64,000 nucleotides of DNA, from NCBI RefSeq assembly GCF_014302995.1, contig NZ_CP060295.1:2657501-2721500 (forward strand), written 5' to 3'. Source of the stretch: Variovorax sp. PAMC26660. GTDB lineage: Bacteria > Pseudomonadota > Gammaproteobacteria > Burkholderiales > Burkholderiaceae_C. Both the position numbers and the translations under genes were made by a program. The first letter of the stretch is position 1, and each line of letters begins with the position of its first letter. This document shows positions 32,228-42,664 of the stretch, in pieces. The notes below the pieces were generated by a model. The model saw nothing but the letters and a program-made list of their open reading frames with translations. It was not told the DNA's origin and did no database searches.

Positions 32228-32920
32228 ATGAACCCCACACTCGTCCCGCGCTGGATCGGCATCGGCGCGCTTGCCCTGGTCCTGCCGCTCGCGGCCTCGG
32301 CGCAACAAGCCTTCACGCGCGGCACGGTCAATCTGAGGGCTGGCCCGTCTGGCGATTACCCGTTGGTGGCGCGGCTCGCGCCGGGGCAGTCGCTCGATGT
32401 CGTCGGCTGCACCAGCGGCTACGGCTGGTGCGACGTGGTGCTGCCCGATGGCGGGCGCGGCTGGGTCTGGGCGAAGAGCCTCGACTACGCCTACCAGGAG
32501 CAGCGCGTGCCGCTGGCCGCCTATGGCGCGGTGATCGGCGTGCCCATCGTCAGCTTCGTGATCGGCAACTATTGGGCGAACTACTACCGTGACCGGCCCT
32601 GGTACGGCGACAGGCGCTGGTGGGGCAACCGACCGCCGCCGCCAATGGCGGGCTGGCGGCCACCGCCGCCCGTGCGGCCGGGGTGGCAGCCACGCCCGTG
32701 GCAGCCGGGCCCTGGGTTCCGTCCACCGGGGCCGGGCTTTCGTCCGGGGCCGGGCCCGCGTCCGCCTGTGGACCCCGGCTTCAGGCCGCCCCGGCCGCAG
32801 CCGGGCTTTCGACCCGGGCCGCCGCCCGGCATGCCGCATCCGCACCCGGGAGGCGGTCGGCCCGGCGGCGGGGGCGGGCATCCGCACGGTGGCGGTGGGC
32901 CGGGCGGGCATCGGCCCTGA
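32228..32920 (+). CDS. secreted SH3-domain protein with Pro/Gly-rich tail
   Basis: A 230-residue protein. Signal peptide to about residue 26 (LAASAQQ), then a bacterial SH3 domain (FTRGTVNLRAGPSGDYPLVA, YGWCDVVLPDGGRGWVWAKS) to about residue 90, one hydrophobic segment (GAVIGVPIVSFVIGNYWANY), and then about 110 residues dominated by Pro, Gly, Arg and Trp with repeats such as PGFRPGPGP. SH3 domains of this sort often bind cell-wall peptides. The role of the tail is unknown. It is monocistronic. Confidence 0.82.
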   Translation: MNPTLVPRWIGIGALALVLPLAASAQQAFTRGTVNLRAGPSGDYPLVARLAPGQSLDVVGCTSGYGWCDVVLPDGGRGWVWAKSLDYAYQEQRVPLAAYGAVIGVPIVSFVIGNYWANYYRDRPWYGDRRWWGNRPPPPMAGWRPPPPVRPGWQPRPWQPGPGFRPPGPGFRPGPGPRPPVDPGFRPPRPQPGFRPGPPPGMPHPHPGGGRPGGGGGHPHGGGGPGGHRP

Positions 32921-32941
32921 ACAGGCCGCAGGGCAGTTCGG

Positions 32942-33862
32942 CTATTCGGCCTTGGGCTTGACGCCGATGCTCGCCTGACGGTCGCGTGCGATCAGCGCCA
33001 CGAAGCGCTGGGCGCCCAGTCCCAGCGGCCGCTCCCTCGACCACACGACGTCGACCCACAGGTCGAGCCCGTTGCTCAGGTTCTCGAACGGAATCTCGAC
33101 CAGCGCGCCCGCCGCCACATGCGGCCGCGCGAAGTTGCGTGGCAGCCAGCCCCAGCCGAGTCCGGCGGTGATCAGGCTCAGCGCGGCCAGTGCGTTGTCG
33201 GTGCGCCAGACATGGCGCGCGAACACAAAGCGTGGGTCGCTGGTGGCGAGGTCGCGCCCGGCGACGACGATCTGCCGGGTGTTCGTCAGGTGCTCTTCGC
33301 GCAGGCGCTCGCCGTGGGCCGCGAGCAGCACCGGGTGGTCGGGCGCCATCACGGCGACCATGGTGTCGCTGCCGACCTCCTGAAAGCCCTCGCGGCCGTC
33401 GAGGCTGGGGCGCTCGAACACCAGCGCCAGTTGTGCGCGTCCGCTGTGCAGCAGGTCCAGCGCATCGGCCTGCGGCGCTGCCAGCACCTCCACCTGCAGC
33501 AGCGGGTATTCCTGCGCCAGTTCGGCCAGCGGACCGCTCCAGGGGGCGGCAAGCAGTTCGGGCGCGATGGCCAGCGTGAGCCGGTCTTCCAGCCCCTGTG
33601 TGAGCGCCAGCGCCTGCACCTGCAACTGCTTGAGCTGGGCGGCCAACAGCCGCGCCTGTGGTTCGAGCGAGCGGGCGGCAGCGGTCGGCTGGGGCTCGCG
33701 GCCGCTGCGGTCGAACAGCCGCAGATCGAGTTCCGCCTCGAGGTTGGCAATGGCCATGCTGACGGCCGACGGTACCCTGCGCAGGGCCCGCGCGGCGGCT
33801 GAAAAAGAGCCGTGGTCGATCACGGCCAGGAAGACTTCGACGTTGTCGCTGGAGAAGGCCAT
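32942..33862 (-). CDS. LysR-family regulator, divergent to PACE efflux gene
   Basis: A 306-residue LysR-type regulator. The N-terminal winged helix (VFLAVIDHGSFSAAARALRR, VPSAVSMAIANLEAELDLRL) is followed by the co-inducer-binding domain. It is transcribed away from a PACE-family efflux gene with a 99-bp AT-rich gap. In Acinetobacter, AceR (LysR) controls the PACE gene aceI in the same arrangement, so regulation of the neighbour is likely. Confidence 0.9.
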   Translation of the reverse strand: MAFSSDNVEVFLAVIDHGSFSAAARALRRVPSAVSMAIANLEAELDLRLFDRSGREPQPTAAARSLEPQARLLAAQLKQLQVQALALTQGLEDRLTLAIAPELLAAPWSGPLAELAQEYPLLQVEVLAAPQADALDLLHSGRAQLALVFERPSLDGREGFQEVGSDTMVAVMAPDHPVLLAAHGERLREEHLTNTRQIVVAGRDLATSDPRFVFARHVWRTDNALAALSLITAGLGWGWLPRNFARPHVAAGALVEIPFENLSNGLDLWVDVVWSRERPLGLGAQRFVALIARDRQASIGVKPKAE

Positions 33863-33890
33863 GGCGCCGATCTATCAATAAAACTGAAAT

Positions 33891-33900
33891 AAGTTAACTT
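33891..33900. promoter_or_regulatory. palindrome AAGTTAACTT in the LysR/PACE divergent promoter
   Basis: A perfect 10-bp palindrome in an AT-rich stretch between the two divergent starts, where a LysR dimer would be expected to bind. It is the only clear dyad there. Confidence 0.4.
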
Positions 33901-33961
33901 TTTATATCAGCAAATAGCAAATAAAGTCCATCCATCGCAGTCACAAACTCAGAGAAAAGTC

Positions 33962-34399
33962 ATGCAGGGCATTCAGCGTCGGATCGTTTACATCTCCCTT
34001 TACGAAGGGATCGCCATCGTGGCAGCCAGTGCCGGCCTCGCACTGATGACGGACGCCGGCCTCGGCCATTCCGGCATGCTGGCGGTGGGTGCATCGGTCA
34101 TCGCGGTGATCTGGAACCTGGCCTTCAACGCCATGTTCGAGCGCTGGGAATCACGCCAGGCCGTGCGCGGGCGCAGCGTGCGCCGCCGGATCGCCCATGC
34201 CATCGGCTTTGAAGGCGGGCTGATTGCTTTCCTGGTGCCGATGTTCGCGTGGGGCCTGGGCGTCTCGCTCTGGCAGGCGCTGGTGATGGACCTGGGCCTG
34301 GTGGTGTTCTTCCTGGTCTACACCTTCATCTTCAATTGGGCCTTTGACCGCGTGTTCGGTCTGCCGGCTTCGGCCATGGGCGAAGCGCAGCCCGCGTAA
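33962..34399 (+). CDS. PACE-family multidrug efflux transporter
   Basis: A 145-residue inner-membrane protein with four spans, built of two bacterial transmembrane-pair domains. The family signatures RIVYISLYEGIAIV, WNLAFNAMFERWE, HAIGFEGGLI and YTFIFNWAFDRVF are visible. Members such as AceI export chlorhexidine and polyamines by proton antiport (family knowledge). Control by the divergent LysR gene is probable. Confidence 0.92.
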   Translation: MQGIQRRIVYISLYEGIAIVAASAGLALMTDAGLGHSGMLAVGASVIAVIWNLAFNAMFERWESRQAVRGRSVRRRIAHAIGFEGGLIAFLVPMFAWGLGVSLWQALVMDLGLVVFFLVYTFIFNWAFDRVFGLPASAMGEAQPA

Positions 34400-34411
34400 G
34401 CCTGCGCTTAC

Positions 34412-35338
34412 TTATCCACCCTGCCGCGCCGGCTTGGACGCGGCAGCCGAGCGCATTGCCAGAGCCCCGCTCAGGCGAAGGCGCTCGGTGTCGTTGAAGA
34501 GCGTCTCGCGCAACTGGGCCTGCTCGGTCTCGGACGCGCTGGCGTAGCGGTCGAGCCGGGCGTTCCACTCCTGGGTTTCCTGGTCGAGCGTTGCGAGGCC
34601 GCGTGCCACTTCATAGCCGTAGGCCTCGCTGCGTGCGGCAAAGCGCTCCTGGGGGCTGGCGCCGCGTGCGTCCAGCGCTTCGGTCTGGCGCATCACGTCG
34701 ACGTGCGCCACCGATTCCTTGCGCACCTCGCGCTGTTCAGGCGACAGCCAGGCCTGCTCGCTTTGCGCGAGCGCCGCGGCCCGCTGCTCGGGCGTCAGGG
34801 CGGCGTTGGCGAGCAGCTCCATTTTTTCCACCATGAAGCTGTCCTGCCGGATCTGCTCGCCGAACAGGCCTTCGATTTCCTCGGGCGCGAAGTACTGCCG
34901 GCGCAGCGCTTCGCGCGCCTGCAGGCTTCGGCGCAGGTTGGCGGGGTTGCCGGGCGTGGGCGGCTGCATCGCCTGCAAGGCTTCCTGCAGGTCGATATAG
35001 CGCTCGAGCAGGCCCAGCGCGCGCACGCGCCAGTCCTCGCGCAGGTATTTGGCGAGCAGGGCGGGCGCCCTGGCCATCAGGGTGGCCTTGCTGTCGGCCT
35101 GTGCTTCGGTGAGCACCTTGTCGAAGACGGAGATCAGGTCGCTGGTCAGCAACGCGTCGGGGGCTGCGGGTGCCTCTGCCGAGCGAGCCTCGGGACTTGG
35201 CGTGATGGCGGCGGCCACTGCGTCGCGGCCGGGCGCTGGCGGCGCGTCGATCGCTTCGGGACCGGCGGCGAACCAGCCGCCGCCCACGGCGATCAGCAGC
35301 GCCCCGCCGGCCGCCCAGAAGCCCCACTGCTTGCGCAT
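34412..35338 (-). CDS. lifO: lipase-specific foldase (lipase chaperone)
   Basis: A 308-residue membrane-anchored periplasmic foldase. An N-terminal anchor (FWAAGGALLIAVGGGWFAAG) is followed by an Ala/Pro linker and a long, almost all-helical chaperone domain rich in Arg, Glu, Gln and Ala. The conserved Lif motif Rxx(F)DY(F/C)L(S/T)A is only weakly present, perhaps as LISVFDKVLTEA near residue 70. It lies ten bases after the lipase gene on the same strand, as in lipA-lifO operons. Confidence 0.85.
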   Translation of the reverse strand: MRKQWGFWAAGGALLIAVGGGWFAAGPEAIDAPPAPGRDAVAAAITPSPEARSAEAPAAPDALLTSDLISVFDKVLTEAQADSKATLMARAPALLAKYLREDWRVRALGLLERYIDLQEALQAMQPPTPGNPANLRRSLQAREALRRQYFAPEEIEGLFGEQIRQDSFMVEKMELLANAALTPEQRAAALAQSEQAWLSPEQREVRKESVAHVDVMRQTEALDARGASPQERFAARSEAYGYEVARGLATLDQETQEWNARLDRYASASETEQAQLRETLFNDTERLRLSGALAMRSAAASKPARQGG

Positions 35339-35348
35339 GCCCGCGCCC

Positions 35349-36395
35349 TCAGAGGCCCGCGCTCTTCAACCGCGCGGCCTGGTCCTTGAAGAGATCAGGC
35401 GGCTTCTTCTCGTAGTACGGGAACTGGCTGCCGTAGGTGTTGCCCAGCACCTGGTTGACCTCGTCCAGGTGGTTCTGGCGGTAGTCGCCCAGATGCGTGC
35501 CAAGGCGGGTGGTGCAGGTCGCGAGCAGGCCGTCGTTGGCTTCGCCGAAGAAGAAGAGGGTGCCCAGCGCCGACAGGGCCGCATCGCTCGGGTCGAACAG
35601 GCTCAAGCTGGTCGAGACGCCTGACCACGAGTAGTAGCGCACGCCGTTGACCAAGGCCGCGCCGCTCTTGACGTCGCACGAGGAGCCCGCAACGGGCCGC
35701 CCCTGCGGGAATTTCTTGTCGAAGGCCGCGCCGCCTGCGGTGGTCAGCGAGGCGAGGGCGTTCAGCGGCACTTCGGGCAGCTGGCTCGGGTCCTTGCCCG
35801 ACAGGAAGCCGATCACGTTCGTCAGCAGTCCGATGGCGGTCACGGCCAGGCCTTGCGCGATGCTTCCATCGGGCAGCGTGGCCAGCAGGTCCGCCACCTT
35901 CGAGCCGCCGTTCGCACCGCCCACCGAGGTGACCGAGGCGATCATGTCCGGCGCCACCGCCGCGACGTAGCGCACCGTGGGGGCGCCCTGCGAATGGCCG
36001 ATCAGGTTGAACTTGAGCGTGGGGTTCTTCTCCAGCACGCGGATGGTCTTGAGCTCCTGCAGCAACTGTTCGCCGCGGATTTCGGAGGTGTTGGTGCCCG
36101 ACACCTGGGCCACGTAGACCTTGGCGCCTGCGCCGGCCAGCTTGCCGGGAATGCCGTAGAAGTAGTCGACACCGAGCAGGTTGTCGAAGCCCAGCAGGCC
36201 GTGGACCAGCACGATCGGGTACTTGGTCTTCGCCTCGTCGGATGTCGCGCGGGCCTGCACCAGCGTCGAGGTGCCGCTGGCTGCGGCGTGGGCGTTGTGC
36301 GCCAGGGCCGCAGCGACCATGAGGCCGCAGCAAAGCGCCACGGCGCGCATCGGATGGGCTGCATGCTGCAGCCGGACATTCCACTTCTTGGCCAT
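35349..36395 (-). CDS. secreted triacylglycerol lipase (family I.1/I.2)
   Basis: A 348-residue lipase. A signal peptide ends near AHNAHAAA, the oxyanion block [20 protein letters not shown] is at about residues 58-77, and the nucleophile elbow is [13 protein letters not shown]. The late Asp and His are expected in [19 protein letters not shown] and NHLDEVNQ. Two Cys residues (SSCDVKSGA and LATCTTRL) fit the family disulfide. Export by the type II pathway after folding by the adjacent foldase is expected. AAGGGAG supports the internal ATG (MAKKWNVRL) rather than the frame-opening one. Confidence 0.92.
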   Translation of the reverse strand: MAKKWNVRLQHAAHPMRAVALCCGLMVAAALAHNAHAAASGTSTLVQARATSDEAKTKYPIVLVHGLLGFDNLLGVDYFYGIPGKLAGAGAKVYVAQVSGTNTSEIRGEQLLQELKTIRVLEKNPTLKFNLIGHSQGAPTVRYVAAVAPDMIASVTSVGGANGGSKVADLLATLPDGSIAQGLAVTAIGLLTNVIGFLSGKDPSQLPEVPLNALASLTTAGGAAFDKKFPQGRPVAGSSCDVKSGAALVNGVRYYSWSGVSTSLSLFDPSDAALSALGTLFFFGEANDGLLATCTTRLGTHLGDYRQNHLDEVNQVLGNTYGSQFPYYEKKPPDLFKDQAARLKSAGL

Positions 36396-36426
36396 TCGGC
36401 GCTCTCCCTTACGTTGGTTGAAAAAC

Positions 36427-36438
36427 ACGAACGTTCGT
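36427..36438. promoter_or_regulatory. perfect palindrome ACGAACGTTCGT upstream of the lipase gene
   Basis: A 12-bp perfect dyad 32 bp before the lipase start, in the divergent lipase/metH region. The form suits a TetR-type dimer, possibly one that senses fatty acids. No such regulator is encoded beside it. Confidence 0.45.
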
Positions 36439-36530
36439 TCGGAAACGGTGGCCGCATTCTGTGGATCGACGCCGAAATGGAAACTGGGGTTTTCCCCGGG
36501 GCTGGTCGAATCGACCTAAAATGCGCGACT

Positions 36531-36600
36531 TCCCAAGGAGCGTTGCAGCGGCTTGCCACAGAGGCAAACCGTCAGGCTTGGGGCGACAACGACGCTCGCC
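36531..36600 (+). ncRNA. S-adenosylhomocysteine (SAH) riboswitch
   Basis: The sequence fits the SAH riboswitch aptamer. P1 is CCCAAG (36532-36537) with CTTGGG (36577-36582). The conserved GGAGCGTTGCA follows. The P2 arm is GGCTTGCC/GGCAAACC. The conserved CAGGCTTGG is present, and the pseudoknot GAGCGT (36538-36543) pairs with ACGCTC (36592-36597). It ends 26 bases before the metH start. In this family SAH binding turns expression on, so that SAH is recycled to methionine. Confidence 0.93.
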
Positions 36601-36626
36601 TGTTTGACTTTTCCGCAGGTGAGGCC

Positions 36627-39386
<2,760 letters not shown>

Positions 39387-39399
39387 GCGTCCTTTGAAC

Positions 39400-39424
39400 C
39401 TGCCGGCCGGCTCGGCCGACCGGC
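39400..39424 (+). terminator. GC hairpin after metH
   Basis: TGCCGGCCGGC pairs with GCCGACCGGCA around a short loop, 14 bases after the metH stop. No clear T-run follows, so terminator function is doubtful. Confidence 0.3.
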
Positions 39425-39449
39425 ACCGGGAGTTGTTATTCAGAAGCTG

Positions 39450-41276
39450 ATGTTTGCAGCCGCGCACTACGCGGCACTGGTGGTTTTCGTTGTCAGCTGC
39501 TGGGGTGCCGGTCGCACCGTGCTCGCCCGCCTGGCGCCACCGCCGCGCCGCGACGCGTGGCTCGAAGCCGCCGTGGCGGTGGCCCTGGGTGTCGGCCTTT
39601 TCATCTGCGCATTCCAGGCGCTGGCCATCTTCGGTGTCTTCAAGGTCGAGGCTACGCTCGCGCTGGTCGCGGTCGGCGTCGTGGCCGCCGCGCTGCAACT
39701 GCCCGCATGGCTGCGCGAGCGGCGCGTGCTGCGCGCTGGCACCGTCGTCGCACCGTGGACATGGTTCGACCGCGTCGCGATGGTCGCACTGGCACTCGTC
39801 GCCTTGCCCGCGCTCGTCGCGCCGCTCGCACCGCCCGCTGCCTTCGACGAGCTGATGTACCACCTGCCCTATGCGCGCGAGGTCGCGCAGAACGGCTCGC
39901 TGGGCATCCACGCGTGGCTGCGCTATCCCTGGTTCCCGTACAACTTCAACCTGCTCTACGCCGCCGCGCTGCAGGTGGGCGACGACGTGTTGCCGCACTT
40001 CCTGAACGCTCTGGCGGGTGCGCTGTCGGTGGTGATGGTCCTGCGTCTGGGCACGCTGCATGCCAGCCGGCTCACCGGCCTCGTCGGCGCCGCGATCTGG
40101 CTGGGGCTCGGCGACTACTCGAACGCGCTGATCGACATGGGCGTGGCGCTCTTTGTGCTGACGGCCTGCGTGTCGCTGTGGTGGTGGCGCGAATCCGAGC
40201 CCGTGCACAGCGGCGTGCGATGGCTGGCGCTGGCTGCGTTCTTCCTGGGGCTGGCGGCCGGCTCGAAGTACCAGGCACTGGTCTTCCTGCCGCTGGTCGC
40301 GCTGTTCGTCGTCCGGCACGAGCGCAGGCCCAAGGTCTGGGCGCTCGCGCTGCTGTGCTTCGTGATTCCGTGCGTGTACTGGTATGCGCGCAACGCCATC
40401 ATGACGGGCGACCCCTTCATTCCCATCGGTGCCCGGGTGTTCGGCTTCACCGAGTGGGTGCCCGACGACTACGTGCGGCAGGTCGACGACGTGCGCGCCC
40501 ATGCGGCCATGCCGAACCCGCTGATCTGGTTCGTGGTGCTGGCGCCTTTCAGCGTGTTCTGGAAGCGCTCCGGCGCGGTGCGCGCGGCGGGCTGGTTCTG
40601 CCTTTACTCGGTGGTTGTCTGGGCTGTGACCTCGCGTTATCCGCGCTACCTCATGGCCTCGTTCCCGCTGCTCGCGATGACGGCAGCGGTGGGCTGGCAG
40701 GTGCTGTTCGGATGGATCGCAGCGGGTGTGCGCCGCGTGTTCGGCGCGAAGCGCACGCCAACCACCGACGCCAACACCGCGTCGACCGGCGCCCTGAGCC
40801 GCAACACCGCGCGTTCCGGCGCGCGTGTTGGCGACTGGGTGGCCGTGTTGCTGCTGGCCGTGCTGGCCGCCGTGTCGGTGCGTCAGACTGCTCTCAAGGT
40901 GTCGATGATCTCGCCCGAGCCCGAAGCGCGCGAAGCCTTCCTGCGCAAGAACGTGCCGGGCTATGCCGTCATGGACTACATGCGCCGCAACGCCACCGGC
41001 CGCGTCTACCAGATCGCGCTGAGCGAGGCGATCTACTACGGCCCGAATCCGGTCTGGGGCGACACGCTCGGCCCCTGGCGTTATGCCGATTTTCTTTTGC
41101 TGCCGCCCGCCGACATGGCGCGCAAGCTGGCCCAGCAGGGCTTCGCCGCCATCGTCATGTCGCCGGAAATGGTGCCGATCTTCACCACGCGACCCGGCTT
41201 CGACACCCACTTCCACCTGCTGCTCGACAAAGACGGCAGCCGGGCCTACAGCATCCTTCCGAGCGCAGCACCATGA
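39450..41276 (+). CDS. polytopic membrane glycosyltransferase, GT39-like
   Basis: A 608-residue protein with at least ten hydrophobic spans and an early acidic loop LAPPAAFDELMYHLPYAREV, the position of the catalytic Asp/Glu in lipid-dependent glycosyl and arabinosyl transferases (ArnT/PMT-like, GT-C fold). A periplasmic C-terminal segment of about 120 residues follows. Its stop overlaps the next start (ATGA). With the GtrB- and GtrA-like neighbours it would use a polyprenyl-phosphate sugar to modify a surface glycan. The acceptor is unknown. Confidence 0.72.
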   Translation: MFAAAHYAALVVFVVSCWGAGRTVLARLAPPPRRDAWLEAAVAVALGVGLFICAFQALAIFGVFKVEATLALVAVGVVAAALQLPAWLRERRVLRAGTVVAPWTWFDRVAMVALALVALPALVAPLAPPAAFDELMYHLPYAREVAQNGSLGIHAWLRYPWFPYNFNLLYAAALQVGDDVLPHFLNALAGALSVVMVLRLGTLHASRLTGLVGAAIWLGLGDYSNALIDMGVALFVLTACVSLWWWRESEPVHSGVRWLALAAFFLGLAAGSKYQALVFLPLVALFVVRHERRPKVWALALLCFVIPCVYWYARNAIMTGDPFIPIGARVFGFTEWVPDDYVRQVDDVRAHAAMPNPLIWFVVLAPFSVFWKRSGAVRAAGWFCLYSVVVWAVTSRYPRYLMASFPLLAMTAAVGWQVLFGWIAAGVRRVFGAKRTPTTDANTASTGALSRNTARSGARVGDWVAVLLLAVLAAVSVRQTALKVSMISPEPEAREAFLRKNVPGYAVMDYMRRNATGRVYQIALSEAIYYGPNPVWGDTLGPWRYADFLLLPPADMARKLAQQGFAAIVMSPEMVPIFTTRPGFDTHFHLLLDKDGSRAYSILPSAAP

Positions 41277-42256
41277 CCGACGCCGAACCTTCCGTGAGCC
41301 GAAGCCGCAGCGGTGCCGCACTGCGCATTGCCGCGGTCATTCCGTGCTTCAACGAAGCGCTGGCCATTGCGCAGGTGATCGAGGGCTTTCGCGCGGCATT
41401 GCCCGAAGCCGAGATCCACGTCTTCGACAACAACTCGAGCGATGACACGGCCGCCGTCGCGCGCGCGGCGGGCGCCATCGTCACGCACGTGGCCTCGCCC
41501 GGCAAGGGCAACGTGGTGCGGCGCATGTTCGCCGACGTCGAAGCCGACGTGTACGTCATGGTCGACGGCGACGCCACCTACGACACCGGCGCCGCACGCC
41601 GCCTGATCGACCGGCTGGTCGAAGGCAACCTCGACATGGTGGTCGGCAACCGGGTCGACGACGGCCAGGACGCGCTGACCTACCGCAAGGGCCATCGCTT
41701 CGGCAACCGCCTGCTCACCGGCGCGGTGGTGCAGCTCTTCGGCGGCGGCCTGACCGACATGCTCTCGGGCTACCGCGTGTTCTCGCGGCGCTATGCGAAG
41801 TCGTTCCCGGCGCTGTCGCGGGGCTTCGAGATCGAGACCGAACTCACGGTGCATGCGCTCGAACTGCGCATGCCCTACGCCGAGGAAAGCACCGCCTACA
41901 GCACGCGGCCCGAGGGTTCGCACAGCAAGCTCTCGACCTACCGCGACGGCTGGCGCATCCTCAAGGCCATCTGCAAGCTCTTCGTGAGCGAGCGGCCGCT
42001 GCAGTTCTTCTCGATCATCGCGGCGGTGCTCGTGCTGGCATCGGTCGCGCTGGCCGTGCCGCTGCTCATGACCTACATGCACACCGGGCTGGTGCCCCGG
42101 CTCCCCACGGCGGTGCTGTCCACCGGCTCGATGCTGGCCGCGATGCTGTCCTTCGTATGCGGCATCGTGATGCACACCGTCACGCTCGGCCGGCAAGAGG
42201 CCAAACGCTTATGCTACTTGTCCATTCCGGGCGTGCGCGACCGCACCGCGCAATGA
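41273..42256 (+). CDS. GT2 polyprenyl-phosphate glycosyltransferase, GtrB/DPM1-like
   Basis: A 327-residue enzyme. The GT-A domain has IAAVIPCFNEALAIAQVIEG, the DxD in VMVDGDATYD and the late GLTDMLSGYRVFSRR. Two C-terminal membrane spans lie around residues 243-265 and 280-305. It would charge polyprenyl phosphate with a sugar on the cytoplasmic face for the neighbouring GtrA-like flippase and GT39-like transferase. It overlaps both neighbours by four bases. Confidence 0.9.
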   Translation: MTDAEPSVSRSRSGAALRIAAVIPCFNEALAIAQVIEGFRAALPEAEIHVFDNNSSDDTAAVARAAGAIVTHVASPGKGNVVRRMFADVEADVYVMVDGDATYDTGAARRLIDRLVEGNLDMVVGNRVDDGQDALTYRKGHRFGNRLLTGAVVQLFGGGLTDMLSGYRVFSRRYAKSFPALSRGFEIETELTVHALELRMPYAEESTAYSTRPEGSHSKLSTYRDGWRILKAICKLFVSERPLQFFSIIAAVLVLASVALAVPLLMTYMHTGLVPRLPTAVLSTGSMLAAMLSFVCGIVMHTVTLGRQEAKRLCYLSIPGVRDRTAQ

Positions 42257-42645
42257 AGATCGGGCGAGAGTTCCTCTCGTTCGCCGTGGTCGGCGTGATC
42301 GGCCTCGTGGTCGATGTGGTGCTGCTGTACCTGCTGGCGCCGATGCTCGGCTGGTACGTGGCGCGGGTGATCTCGTTCCTGGCGGCCGCGAGCACGACCT
42401 GGGCCTTCAATCGCCGCTACACCTTTGCCGCGCGCGTCTCGGCGGAGGGCTCGATCTGGCGCGAGTACTTCAGCTACCTGGCGACCATGGTCGTGGGGGC
42501 CGTGCTGAACTACGGCGCCTATGTGCTGACGCTGCACTGGGTGGAAGGCCGCTGGGCCGCCGCGCTGGGGGTGGCGGTAGGCAGCGTTGCGGGGATGGGC
42601 GCCAACTTCCTGTCGGCGCGCTTCCTTGTGTTCCGCTCGAAGTAG
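42253..42645 (+). CDS. GtrA-like family protein (lipid-linked sugar flippase candidate)
   Basis: A 130-residue protein with four hydrophobic spans and the GtrA signatures FLSFAVVGVIGLVVDVVLLY, FLAAASTTWAFNRRYTF and ANFLSARFLVFRSK. In phage O-antigen conversion clusters GtrA is believed to flip the GtrB product. It starts within the end of the GT2 gene and completes a three-gene cassette; the gene after it is convergent. Confidence 0.9.
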   Translation: MKIGREFLSFAVVGVIGLVVDVVLLYLLAPMLGWYVARVISFLAAASTTWAFNRRYTFAARVSAEGSIWREYFSYLATMVVGAVLNYGAYVLTLHWVEGRWAAALGVAVGSVAGMGANFLSARFLVFRSK

Positions 42646-42664
42646 ACGAAGGCGTGGCGCGCGC

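Noticed and set aside
32590..32910. Tandem-repeat array or CRISPR-like structure in the Pro/Gly-rich region
   Set aside because: The GC-rich periodicity follows from PGFRP-type codon repeats of the SH3 protein; units are irregular and there are no spacers.
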